This document shows positions 10,359 to 18,882 of a DNA stretch of 64,000 bases, one piece after another. The stretch is from the NCBI RefSeq assembly GCF_002585305.1, contig NZ_NUNF01000002.1, positions 73,725 to 137,724 on the forward strand, given 5' to 3'. Both the position numbers and the translations under genes were made by a program. Every line of letters starts with the position of its first letter. Position 1 is the first letter of the stretch. The notes under the pieces are model-generated. The model saw only the letters and a program-made list of their open reading frames with translations. It made no database searches and was not told the DNA's origin. The DNA is from Bacillus sp. AFS037270. Lineage in GTDB: Bacteria > Bacillota > Bacilli > Bacillales_B > DSM-18226.

Positions 10359-13300
10359 TTATTTTAATAAAAGGTTACTAGACAGTGATATTAATAGATT
10401 TGCTTGCTTTTCCGTAATAGATTTACCGCTTTGGGCCGACAGTTCATTCACAAATGCTTTAAGTTTGCCTGCCACAGCCTCTTTATTTCCTCCAGCAAAT
10501 GCTTCTTTTGCTGAGGCAAGTTTGGCTGTAAGTGAATGCGCTATTCCTTCGTCTGTAATAAACGACTCAGTCAATCGGCTTAGACTGTCGAAGTCAACAG
10601 TCACTGTAAATTGAATTTCAGCTTCCGAGGAATTCCCTGCATGATCTGTAGCTTTTGCTGTAAATTTATTTACACCAACACTATATTCATATGCTGGACC
10701 TTCAATGGCCGGACAATCAACAGATTCAATTCCAGATAAATTATCGCTTGCACTGCAGGAGATGGATATGTTTCCATCAACAGAATAGGTTCCCTCATTA
10801 CCTTTAACCGTAATGACTGGAGCTGTTATATCTTCTTCCACAATCATAATCCAGCTGATTTGCGGATCTGGTGAACCAGGTACCCTGCGAACAGTCACAT
10901 CCAATTTTCCATCCGTTACGTTCACATGTTGATAGCTTAGAGCATCATATGCACTTGTAAATACATATCCCTTTGTTTTTGTTTCACCGTTAATTAGGAT
11001 ATCCGCTTTTCTGCTTCCCTTAGTCGATGAATACCAGCGATCATATAGACCGGTATATACCGTGTACTTACCATTTTTTAGATCAAACTTATATGAAAGG
11101 TCATCACCAGAATTCGCTAAAAGGTAGCGTAATGAAGAAAATAAATCATCACCTTCTCCGCCAGCAAGTCTTGTTTTATCCCCAACAAATCCCCATGTCT
11201 GACCATTAACTGGGTCATACTTTTGATCAATTACATCTTTGTTTAATAGTGTATTCTCCATATAAGAAGACCATGTCACGTAATCACTTGTTTTCACTCC
11301 GCCCGCATGGACAAAATATCTTACATGATCCGGGATAACTAAGATTTTTGTTCTAATCACTTTATTGGCTAACTCAGAAAGTGTGCCTTCAACGACAACG
11401 GTACTAGGCTTTGAGAAATCTGCTGGATTAATTGCCCATGTTACCGCCGTATCAAGCTTTTCCCCCTCTGAATTTGTTACGTTGATTCTATTCGGTAAAG
11501 TGGGCACTTGACCAACAGACACCTTCTCAGGCAGTTCTGTATTGATGGTGACTTTCCCCATTCTGTCTAATGCATCCAGTTTCCACTCTTCATACCATTG
11601 CAGACTCATTTCATCACCCTGGCCGAACTCAATTGGCAGCCAAATATATCTTGAATCCTTTAAATCACTAGCCTTCCATCTGTCAGCCATAAAAATAAAC
11701 TTACCCTTTTTAGCATCGACTGGAATAACGTTGGTACTTTGTGAATCAAATGTCGTCGAAGCTTTGTCGCCTATCGAAGGATCACGCAAAGGCTTCCATT
11801 CTCCAAATATATTATCCGCCACTGTATACCTAGCTGGATTAGGGTCCCAGCCGGTAGCGCCAGATGTTATTAAATAGTATTTTCCTTGATATTTAAACAT
11901 TGCCGGTGCTTCACGCTGCGCACCTGGAAATACCCTCACATAATCCTCACCATAAACCGCTTTATACTCAGTATCACGTTCTATATTTCCGTCCTTATGC
12001 CAGCCTACTACATCGGTATAAGAATCATTTAGCTTTGAAATATAAATCGTCCTATTTTCTTCGCTAGAATAGATCAAGTATGCAGTACCGTCATCATCCT
12101 TGAACAAATTCATATCACGAGCCATCCCCGGCTGATCTGGCTGACCATTGTAGGTGGCATCCTTAGGTGCTCTATCCATCCGATTGCTTACTTGATAAAC
12201 GAAAGGTCCTGTAGGAGAGTCACTTAATGCATAACCAGCTTCCGCTTTTGCATACATCGCAGTTGATGTAGTCGAAGGGCCATCGGTATGCATCCACATG
12301 ACATATTTTTTTGTCTTTTCATTGTAGATGACTTTAGGTCTTTCTATTACCCGGTCTGTACCAATATCATTTAAAATATCGGCTTTGTCCTTTCTGCCTT
12401 CATAAAGTCTAGAGATTAACGGGTCGGTCTCAAACTGATCCATCGATTCAATGGCAGTAAGGGCTAAGCCTTCATCTTTCCAGTTATATAAATCAGTAGA
12501 AGAATAAACTCTTACCCCTCTGGCAGGAAGATATCCATTTGTTTTATCTTCCCCGTACCAATAGTATTTTTTCGTTTGCTCGTCATACATGATCCCGCCG
12601 CCGTGCGCTTGAATAAGGGCACCGTTTGTATCTGTCCAAACTTGCCCCGGTTTATAGGAAGTATTTGGAGCGTAAACAGTAAGCCCTGCCAGTGCAGAGT
12701 CTAGATTTTTTATGGCTGTTCGAATTTGCTCCTGAATCGTCTTATTCTCACTATCTAACCCGTTTTCATTGATATTTTTAACCAGGGCATCTGCTTGTGT
12801 GATGGCTTTATTTAGTGATTCTAGGCTGAATTGGGTATAGGTATTTGTTTTATCCGCCTCTTTCTTTGCCGATTCTATTTTTGCATCCAAATCTGAAAGA
12901 GGAATCACAACATATTTTTTGATAATGATATAGTTTACTAATGGGTCATTATAGTTTGATAGGGCAGCTGTGGCAGGTCCTTGGATTCTGACATCTAATT
13001 CTCCATCCGTTACCGAAACCTGTTGATAAGTAACCTCTTTTTCAGCATTATAGCTTCCAATATCCAAATCTCCATTGGATAGATTTTGTCCCTCACCGAT
13101 GATATTCACACTTCGGCCGCTCCACGGATTTTTGAATCCTAATGTAAGATCATATTGACCATTCGGCAGCTCGAACTTATACTCTAATGCCTTATCCCTA
13201 ACTTGCGGTCCGTTATAATATCGAAGTGAGCCAAATTTATCAGCGCCATTAGAGACACTAGTATTACTAGCGGTGGTTACCAATCCCCATGTTTTTCCAG

Positions 13301-13529
13301 TAACACTGTCTACACCGTATTTTTGCTCTGTTTTACTAGAATACCGCCCAAATTGATCGGTTCCCTCGACCGTATCAGGGGTCGGGTCACCTGCATTCAC
13401 AAAATAGAGCACGTCTGTGTCCACGGTTGTCCCCTCAGCAGAAACATGTCCGGTTGAGGAAAAGGTTGGGATTGTAATGAGTGAAGCTGTTAAAATCGAA
13501 GATAAAACCTTTTTCATTTTAAGCAACAA
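10359..13529 (-). CDS. Secreted multidomain GH43 glycosidase (subfamily 24-like), with malectin-like, FIVAR and FIMAH domains
   Basis: 1056 aa. Signal peptide about residues 1-31 (cut near HVSA). Then: malectin-like domain ~38-207, FIVAR helices ~211-284, GH43 five-blade propeller ~290-650, Ig-like/Big_4 ~658-733, second malectin-like ~735-898, Ig-like ~899-977, C-terminal FIMAH helices ~980-1054. The propeller opens with IQAHGGGI where most GH43 enzymes have a catalytic Asp. E397 (ERPKV), E540 (REAPAM) and Q597 (DSQST) match the unusual catalytic set known for exo-beta-1,3-galactanases of GH43_24; this is recognition from memory. Start is TTG at 13529 (or 13526) after GGGAGG. It lies 84 bp downstream of the GH2 gene, probably the same operon. 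Likely target: galactan or type II arabinogalactan. Confidence 0.85.
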   Translation of the reverse strand: MLLKMKKVLSSILTASLITIPTFSSTGHVSAEGTTVDTDVLYFVNAGDPTPDTVEGTDQFGRYSSKTEQKYGVDSVTGKTWGLVTTASNTSVSNGADKFGSLRYYNGPQVRDKALEYKFELPNGQYDLTLGFKNPWSGRSVNIIGEGQNLSNGDLDIGSYNAEKEVTYQQVSVTDGELDVRIQGPATAALSNYNDPLVNYIIIKKYVVIPLSDLDAKIESAKKEADKTNTYTQFSLESLNKAITQADALVKNINENGLDSENKTIQEQIRTAIKNLDSALAGLTVYAPNTSYKPGQVWTDTNGALIQAHGGGIMYDEQTKKYYWYGEDKTNGYLPARGVRVYSSTDLYNWKDEGLALTAIESMDQFETDPLISRLYEGRKDKADILNDIGTDRVIERPKVIYNEKTKKYVMWMHTDGPSTTSTAMYAKAEAGYALSDSPTGPFVYQVSNRMDRAPKDATYNGQPDQPGMARDMNLFKDDDGTAYLIYSSEENRTIYISKLNDSYTDVVGWHKDGNIERDTEYKAVYGEDYVRVFPGAQREAPAMFKYQGKYYLITSGATGWDPNPARYTVADNIFGEWKPLRDPSIGDKASTTFDSQSTNVIPVDAKKGKFIFMADRWKASDLKDSRYIWLPIEFGQGDEMSLQWYEEWKLDALDRMGKVTINTELPEKVSVGQVPTLPNRINVTNSEGEKLDTAVTWAINPADFSKPSTVVVEGTLSELANKVIRTKILVIPDHVRYFVHAGGVKTSDYVTWSSYMENTLLNKDVIDQKYDPVNGQTWGFVGDKTRLAGGEGDDLFSSLRYLLANSGDDLSYKFDLKNGKYTVYTGLYDRWYSSTKGSRKADILINGETKTKGYVFTSAYDALSYQHVNVTDGKLDVTVRRVPGSPDPQISWIMIVEEDITAPVITVKGNEGTYSVDGNISISCSASDNLSGIESVDCPAIEGPAYEYSVGVNKFTAKATDHAGNSSEAEIQFTVTVDFDSLSRLTESFITDEGIAHSLTAKLASAKEAFAGGNKEAVAGKLKAFVNELSAQSGKSITEKQANLLISLSSNLLLK

Positions 13530-13613
13530 GATTCCTCCCTACTTTATTAATGTTTCTTTCCTTCTGTAGTCAAAGAGGTAATTTCATGTAGAGGAACCCT
13601 ACTTCCTGAGCCG

Positions 13614-15659
13614 TTAGCGAATAGGGTTCATTGCGTTTTTAAAGGTGTCATATATCAAACGTGGTTTTTCTTTGTCGAAAGACATTAAGCCCATTGTGGA
13701 AATTCCATTAATCTGTTGGTTGTAGTTTAATCTTTCTTTATAATCTTTTAACACCCAGAACGTATAGCCGGCCATATAAGGCAGGCGACTAGGATCTGTT
13801 ACCTGATTCCAGTGATTTAGGAACTTGTACGATTGCCATTCTTCTGTTCCGGACTGTGTTTCTGGTCCATGGTTATTGATTTCATCTGCATAGGCCCATG
13901 TTCCATTTTCTGTAATCAGAATTGGCTTATTTGGATAGGTTTTATGAACGATATCCAATGTCCGCCCCAAGTCTGAATCCTGCATATAAAAATAACCGAA
14001 GTATTCATTTAAACCAATTACATCCGCCAAGTCATAAGCCGGGTCCCAGCTGCTTCCAGATGCCCATGTGACGGGACGTTTTTGGATATCAACGCTTTTG
14101 ACCGCTTCCTTCATATCTGCCAGCCAATTACGATAAACAGTTTGATCATCCCAAATCCCTGACTCATTCTGTAATGACCACATGATGGTGGAAGGGTGAT
14201 TGATTTGATTCCAAGCCATACTTAAAGCTAAGGCTCTAGAGAGACCATAAGAGTTTGTTTGCAGCGCTTCCTGCTTTGTATCAAGCCACATATTCTCTAC
14301 TTCATCAAGCACCATTAATCCACGTTGATCCGCAAAATCATACACATATGGATGACGATTGTAGTGGCTATTACGTATGAAGTTTGCATTCACATCCAGA
14401 ACATGACTCAATTCCGTATTATATTCTTCAATTGTCATAGAGCGGCCGCTTGCAGCCGTTTCCTCATGCCAGTTAAGTCCCTTCAAAAATACCTGTTTCC
14501 CATTTAGTGTTAATTTGCCATTCTCTACTGCAATGGTTCGCATTCCATAATTTGTGGAAAGACTGTCATCGAGAGACCCATTTCCTTTTTGAATAACCTG
14601 ACCTTCCCCTTTTCCTTTATAAAGTTCTGCGGTTACTTGATAAAGATTCGGGGAATCTGGAGACCAATAGGCTGCTTTTGGAATTTGGAAATCCATTGAA
14701 ACGACTTTTACTTCACCAGGTTTTAAATCCACTTCCTGTGACTTAGGATCTCCACCTGTTTTTTCCCCTGGATCGACAACTAATTGGCGATGTACTTCTT
14801 TATCGCCATGGTTGTACACAACCACTTTTGTTGTTAAGGTATGATCGCCTGTTGCAGTTAGTATTTTGCTAACATTTACATCGGATGTTGCTTCTAAATA
14901 AACACTGCGTGTAATCCCTGCATATGGCCAAAAGTCTACCGGTTTATACGGCAGTTCTGTGTCAGCTGTAATTGGTTTCGGATTCGAGCTTGTATAGGAA
15001 TCATAGGTCGGTTTACGGTATACTCGGACCGCAATGACATTATCTTTTCCAGGTTGTAAATATTCGCCTACATCCAGGGCAAAAGGTGAATATCCCCCTT
15101 CATGTTCCCCCACCAAATGACCATTGACATAAACCCATGCACGATAGTTAACGCCAAGAAAATTAAGCTTGACGAATTGGTTTTTCCAATTAGCATCAGG
15201 CGAAAAATGTGTCCGGAACCAAGCGTAACCATCGTAAAAAGCACTTCCTTTTCCGAAGTTTGATCCATCGTATGTACCAAATCCAGGGGTATCATACAGA
15301 TCCCAACTGCCCGGAACCTTTTCTTCTTGCCAATTTTTATCACCGTATCCTTGTTCAAACCACTTTTCATTCAACCCTTGATTATTTGGGTCCATGGCGA
15401 ATTTCCACTTACCATCAAGGTTTAAATAACTTCTACTTTGCTCTTTTAACGTCCATGTATCAAACGAAGGAACTGGTTCCCCATATTGAAACAACACATT
15501 CGTTCCATCAATTGATTGCACTTTCGTATTCATCGGTTCATGTTCAGCAATATTCACATTATTTCCTTTTGTATCTGCCTTGGCATTAGGCAGCCCAGCA
15601 AAAAACGTGGAGCCAAGAAGAAGAACACCAATCCCAAAACTAGTGAATTTTCGATTCAT
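13614..15659 (-). CDS. Secreted GH2 glycosidase (beta-galactosidase/beta-glucuronidase family)
   Basis: 681 aa with a signal peptide (residues 1-28, ending PNAKA). Jelly-roll sugar-binding domain ~65-255 (DGKWKF, VPGSWD, YRAWVYVNGHLVG), Ig-like domain ~260-380, TIM barrel from ~385. The acid/base is probably E499 (LQNESG) and the nucleophile E584 (LITENGTW). Sequence alone does not separate beta-galactosidase from beta-glucuronidase; the neighbouring GH43_24-like enzyme and GanR-like regulator favour a galactoside. ATG follows GGGAGG at 7 nt. It is the first gene of a probable two-gene operon with GH43. A perfect cre lies ~110 bp upstream, so repression by preferred sugars is likely. Confidence 0.9.
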   Translation of the reverse strand: MNRKFTSFGIGVLLLGSTFFAGLPNAKADTKGNNVNIAEHEPMNTKVQSIDGTNVLFQYGEPVPSFDTWTLKEQSRSYLNLDGKWKFAMDPNNQGLNEKWFEQGYGDKNWQEEKVPGSWDLYDTPGFGTYDGSNFGKGSAFYDGYAWFRTHFSPDANWKNQFVKLNFLGVNYRAWVYVNGHLVGEHEGGYSPFALDVGEYLQPGKDNVIAVRVYRKPTYDSYTSSNPKPITADTELPYKPVDFWPYAGITRSVYLEATSDVNVSKILTATGDHTLTTKVVVYNHGDKEVHRQLVVDPGEKTGGDPKSQEVDLKPGEVKVVSMDFQIPKAAYWSPDSPNLYQVTAELYKGKGEGQVIQKGNGSLDDSLSTNYGMRTIAVENGKLTLNGKQVFLKGLNWHEETAASGRSMTIEEYNTELSHVLDVNANFIRNSHYNRHPYVYDFADQRGLMVLDEVENMWLDTKQEALQTNSYGLSRALALSMAWNQINHPSTIMWSLQNESGIWDDQTVYRNWLADMKEAVKSVDIQKRPVTWASGSSWDPAYDLADVIGLNEYFGYFYMQDSDLGRTLDIVHKTYPNKPILITENGTWAYADEINNHGPETQSGTEEWQSYKFLNHWNQVTDPSRLPYMAGYTFWVLKDYKERLNYNQQINGISTMGLMSFDKEKPRLIYDTFKNAMNPIR

Positions 15660-15767
15660 TTGCCAACCTCCCGTTTGATATAATTCTTAATCCTGAAAAG
15701 TAAGTACTTTTAAATTTGAAAACCTCACCTTTTTAGACTGCTTGATTTCAAAAAAACAACTTATTTT

Positions 15768-15781
15768 TGAAATCGGTTTCA
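15768..15781 (-). promoter_or_regulatory. Perfect cre site upstream of GH2 gene
   Basis: TGAAATCGGTTTCA matches every fixed position of TGWAANCGNTNWCA and is nearly a complete palindrome. Position ~110 bp before the GH2 start fits control of the glycosidase operon by CcpA or by the LacI regulator at the left edge. Confidence 0.65.
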
Positions 15782-16020
15782 TAAATCTCTAAAATAGAAA
15801 CGCTTACAATTATTTGGATAACTAAATTTTTCATCACCCCCCTAATGTCCTTCAAAGTGTTGTTTCTAAACGAACGTTGAGTCGCCATATTTTAAACTGC
15901 TGATACTTCATCATTACTTTTCTGATCAGCCAAAGTTTAATTATATAAGCTGATTAACGGATGATTGACCAGATATTTTTTAATGTTATATTTTTTGATA
16001 CCAAAATAACTAAACGATTA

Positions 16021-16034
16021 TGAAACCCGTTTCA
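16021..16034. promoter_or_regulatory. Near-cre / LacI-type operator
   Basis: TGAAACCCGTTTCA: inverted repeat TGAAA-TTTCA with the same outer arms as the perfect site at 15768 and one mismatch at the central CG. Two operators ~250 bp apart would permit looping, but this is inference. Confidence 0.4.
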
Positions 16035-16208
16035 AAATTAAGTTTTATAATTGACTAGATGATTAAATCTAAAGAATATTTTTACAATTGTAGCTAAATT
16101 TTACATGATAGACTTCTACTGTGTCATGGGCCTATTTTCTTATGTTAGGCTACTATTGAATAAATTTTAATTGGAGATGGATACTATTTTTTTAAAGGGG
16201 GTATGATA

Positions 16209-17066
16209 GTGGATTTAAATTCATTATGCTATCTCGGACTTGGATTCATTAGTATCATTCTTCTTATTTATATATGTATAAAATCAGATGTCAGACAAGC
16301 CTTATTAACTTTTATGGGCATGGTCGGGCTGGGGTATATCATTGAGGCTGTCATTTATAACTTTTTAAGCAGCTATCAATATTATCCTCATATCATCAAA
16401 CACGATCCTATTTATGATAGTGCTTTGGGTGCCATCGCATCTAATGCCTTAACATTACCTGTGGCTGCCACCTTTCTTGCGGCTTTCCGTAGAAATTGGC
16501 TTTGGGTGGCATTTACGATTGCTCTGTATGCGGGGATTGAATGGCTTTTTTTAGAACTACATATCTATAAGCATCATTGGTGGAAGACTGTCTATACGTC
16601 CATTGGCCTTCCCTTTTATTTTCTATTTGCTAAATTTCTTTATCGAAAAATGAGTGTCCCATTAAAAGGCTTTTTTCACACCCTTTGTTTATATCTCATT
16701 ATAAGTCCCTTTTCAGGTTCGCTGCATTTTATCCCGATCATGTTTTTTTCTAATCGCTATTATGAGTTTGGTTTATTTGCTAACCAATCTAAAGATACGA
16801 CAGCTTTTTCAACCATTTTTTATTTATGTGCGAGTATTGTTTACGTGTTTATGGCCAAATTTCAGCCTTTACCACGATGGGAAAAATACCCTGTTATAGG
16901 ACTTTGTATGTACTGCGCCACACACATACTGAGACGTGCCGGAATCCTCCACAGTTTAGTATGGTGGGACACATGGTATTACATTGTACTATCTTTCCTC
17001 TCCCTTCTCTTTACCGAATTCATTAGTAAATCTCTCCATAAAGGCTCTTTGGCATCCAAAATCTAA
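16209..17066 (+). CDS. CBO0543-family integral membrane protein
   Basis: About 285 aa, almost wholly hydrophobic with roughly eight membrane helices. The motif IEWLFLELHIYKHHWWKT at about residues 118-135 is typical of the CBO0543 family, common in bacilli and clostridia and of unknown function. An ATG at 16203 touches the AAAGGGGG ribosome site, so GTG at 16209, with 6-7 nt spacing, is the more likely start. It stands alone on the plus strand and ends at a strong hairpin. No role can be inferred from its neighbours. Confidence 0.8.
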   Translation: MDLNSLCYLGLGFISIILLIYICIKSDVRQALLTFMGMVGLGYIIEAVIYNFLSSYQYYPHIIKHDPIYDSALGAIASNALTLPVAATFLAAFRRNWLWVAFTIALYAGIEWLFLELHIYKHHWWKTVYTSIGLPFYFLFAKFLYRKMSVPLKGFFHTLCLYLIISPFSGSLHFIPIMFFSNRYYEFGLFANQSKDTTAFSTIFYLCASIVYVFMAKFQPLPRWEKYPVIGLCMYCATHILRRAGILHSLVWWDTWYYIVLSFLSLLFTEFISKSLHKGSLASKI

Positions 17067-17067
17067 A

Positions 17068-17105
17068 GCAAAAGCGGCTCAACCAATCGGTTGAACCGCT
17101 TTTGC
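17068..17105. terminator. Bidirectional hairpin terminator
   Basis: GCAAAAGCGGCTCAACC (17068-17084) pairs with 17089-17105, 16 of 17 bp, with an AATC loop; A/T-rich arm ends serve both strands. It lies between the convergent CBO0543 and bioY genes. Confidence 0.75.
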
Positions 17106-17125
17106 ATAGTGACAAAATGATTAAT

Positions 17126-17140
17126 GGTGTCAGGCACCAC
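17126..17140 (-). repeat. Dispersed GGTGCCTGACACC repeat, overlapping the bioY stop
   Basis: On the minus strand this reads GTGGTGCCTGACACC. The bioY stop codon TGA (17130-17132) and its last two residues (Gly-Ala) lie in the repeat. The same 13-bp palindromic core recurs at 18841-18875, 24408, 26258-26307, 28660 and 39774. Confidence 0.75.
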
Positions 17141-17723
17141 GTTTGATTTGTTTGAATTGGCCCTTGGATAGGACGGTTTTTTCGAGGCGGTGGGCCATTA
17201 TTCCGGCTAGGACGGATAAGACGATATCCTTCGGCAGGGGTGCTACCATCCATAACCATGCCATTTTGTAAGAGAAACCTTCTGGAGCTGCAGCCCAAAG
17301 TTTATATGCGAAATACATCCAGTTGGTTCCGAAAAGATAGTTGACCGCCATTCCTATTAACGAAGCAGTGATAAACGCAGACAGGCTTTTATTCCTTTCA
17401 ACCATTTTACCAATCATAAATGCTACCAATATATAAGAAAGAATAAAGCCAAATGTAGGTCTTATGATAATGGAAAGCCCGCCGGTAAAGTCAGCAAAAA
17501 CAGGAACTCCGACTAAGCCCACTAACATATAAACGGTCAAAGCAATTGAACCTAAACGGCTTCCTAAAATGGCTCCCGCTAAAATAGCAAAAAAGGTTTG
17601 TAGTGTAATCGGAACTCCGCCCACATGTAAAAATGGAGCAATCGTCGAAATATTTGCCCCAATGGCCATCAGTGCCACAAACATAGCAGCAAGTGTTAAA
17701 TCTAATGCCCTTAAATTCCTCAT
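17130..17723 (-). CDS. bioY: BioY, substrate-binding (S) component of an ECF biotin transporter
   Basis: 197 aa, about six membrane helices, normal BioY length. It has the family pattern (GVPITLQTF near residue 35, then GSRLGSIALTVYMLVGLVGVPVF and a glycine-rich GGLSIIIRPTFGFILSY). BioY binds biotin in the membrane and works alone or with the shared EcfA/A'/T module, which is not in this window. ATG follows GGTGGGGG. A BirA operator lies 57 bp upstream, which supports regulation by biotin. The last codons come from a dispersed intergenic repeat, so the C-terminus is probably variable between strains. Confidence 0.95.
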   Translation of the reverse strand: MRNLRALDLTLAAMFVALMAIGANISTIAPFLHVGGVPITLQTFFAILAGAILGSRLGSIALTVYMLVGLVGVPVFADFTGGLSIIIRPTFGFILSYILVAFMIGKMVERNKSLSAFITASLIGMAVNYLFGTNWMYFAYKLWAAAPEGFSYKMAWLWMVAPLPKDIVLSVLAGIMAHRLEKTVLSKGQFKQIKRGA

Positions 17724-17779
17724 TTAATCCCCCACCTATATTTTTTATCTTATCTTTAAAATAAATGGTAAGGGAATCA

Positions 17780-17810
17780 TTGTCAACTGAAAATTAATAG
17801 TAGTTAACAA
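17780..17810 (-). promoter_or_regulatory. BirA (biotin repressor) operator
   Basis: Minus strand TTGTTAAC and GTTGACAA separated by 15 bp, an inverted repeat matching the Firmicutes BirA box (TTGTnAAC-N14/15-GTTnACAA). It lies directly upstream of bioY. Confidence 0.8.
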
Positions 17811-17840
17811 TATGAATATCGAAAGCTTTGGAGAATAACC

Positions 17841-17999
17841 TTATTTATTACGGCAGTATTTACAAACCTGGATGGTTTGGCCTGTTTCTGTTTTATGTGA
17901 ATATAGCAATTTTATCCCGGTTCTTGCGCATAATGGGCATGTCCCCCGTCCATTTGAAGGAAGGTTGCTGATTGTCTTTCCTCTGTTTCTCTTTGCCAT
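17841..17999 (-). CDS. Small zinc-ribbon protein (52 aa)
   Basis: ATG at 17999 follows AAAAGGATG at good spacing. The frame runs 52 codons to TAA at 17841. The product starts MAKRNRGKTISNLPSNGRGT and contains two Cys pairs, CPLC (21-24) and CKYC (46-49), spaced as a treble-clef/zinc-ribbon metal site, with a basic N-terminus suggesting nucleic-acid binding. Too short for usual ORF cut-offs. Small proteins of this pattern are, to my recollection, conserved in bacilli without known function. It sits between bioY's operator and ykuK. Confidence 0.7.
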   Translation of the reverse strand: MAKRNRGKTISNLPSNGRGTCPLCARTGIKLLYSHKTETGQTIQVCKYCRNK

Positions 18000-18287
18000 T
18001 CTCATCATCCTTTTTCTATTAATCTTGTTTCTTTATCTAATGATGGACTGACACAAATATTGTTAGGCAAATAACGTTTTTAAGATAATTTTTTGTCCCG
18101 ATTATTATAGCCGGCAGGCAAAAGGACTAGCCGTATTACCCCACACCTCCCTCTCGTTTTACTATTTTTTCAAAACACGACATACATATTAATTAGATTG
18201 AAATTACCCTTTATGGTCCGCACGACAGTTGTCCCCCCGCATAAGATAGAAATAAGAGGAAGTCAAAGCTTTTTAACGAAGGGAAAG

Positions 18288-18839
18288 ATGTGGTGTTTCA
18301 ATATGAAAAATAATTCAGCGTACCACCATACATTTCAAAATCTTCAAGAGAATGGACTCTCATTCGAGCAGGTGTTTGAGCGGATTGTTACCTTTATGTC
18401 GCTCAATCCTAAAGGGAACTATCGCTTGATGGTGGGCACAGATTCACAGGTCCATAAATCGCAAACGGTTTTTATCACCGGAATTGTCATTCAAAATGAA
18501 GGAAATGGGGTGTGGGCCTGTATAAGAAAGGTCGTTGTCCCAAGGAAGATGACACAGCTTCATGAGCGGATTTCACTTGAATTATCTTTAACAGAGGAAA
18601 TAGTCGCCATGTTCACCGAAGAACGGAAAAATCAGCTTATCGCGATCGTCCTCCCTTATCTTTACGAGGGTTCAACCTTCACCATGGAAGGGCATATCGA
18701 TATAGGGGCCGGCAAACGCAATAAGACGAGAGAATTCGTTAAAGAAATGGTAACACGAATGGAATCAATGGGGGTGGAACCAAAAATCAAACCGGATGCT
18801 TTTGTAGCCTCTAGCTATGCCAATCGCTATACGAAATAA
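18288..18839 (+). CDS. ykuK: YkuK-family ribonuclease H-like protein (DUF458)
   Basis: About 183 aa from ATG 18288 (AAGGGAAAG just before); ATG 18303 would give 178 aa, close to the ~170 aa usual for YkuK. The open frame extends to TTG 18198, but that N-terminus is unlike the family. The core NYRLMVGTDSQVHKSQTVF shows the RNase H-like first strand with GTDSQ, then a conserved Glu-rich helix (HERISLELSLTEEIV) and a late DxGAGKRNKTREFV motif. Nuclease activity is inferred from fold only. It is monocistronic and ends at a strong terminator. Confidence 0.85.
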   Translation: MWCFNMKNNSAYHHTFQNLQENGLSFEQVFERIVTFMSLNPKGNYRLMVGTDSQVHKSQTVFITGIVIQNEGNGVWACIRKVVVPRKMTQLHERISLELSLTEEIVAMFTEERKNQLIAIVLPYLYEGSTFTMEGHIDIGAGKRNKTREFVKEMVTRMESMGVEPKIKPDAFVASSYANRYTK

Positions 18840-18840
18840 A

Positions 18841-18881
18841 GCGTCAGACACCGAAATTCTCATGGTGCCTGACGCTTTTTT
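18841..18881. terminator. Terminator built on the GGTGCCTGACGC repeat
   Basis: GCGTCAGACACC (18841-18852) pairs with GGTGCCTGACGC (18864-18875), one mismatch, followed by TTTTTTATT. It serves ykuK and, on the other strand, the siderophore-binding gene ending at 18883. The arms are a variant of the dispersed repeat family. Confidence 0.8.
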
Positions 18882-18882
18882 A

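Larger units (their letters stand above)
15660..16208. other. Regulatory intergenic region upstream of GH2 operon
   Basis: AT-rich gap of about 550 bp between the divergent GH2 gene and a membrane-protein gene. It holds three CG-centred palindromes of LacI/CcpA type: 15768-15781 (perfect cre), 15795-15808 (TAGAAACGCTTACA, partial match) and 16021-16034 (TGAAACCCGTTTCA, one mismatch at the central CG). No coding frame is supported here. Confidence 0.5.

Noticed and set aside
16203..16208. ATG start for the CBO0543 protein
   Set aside because: It abuts the GGGGG of the ribosome site; GTG six bases later has normal spacing.
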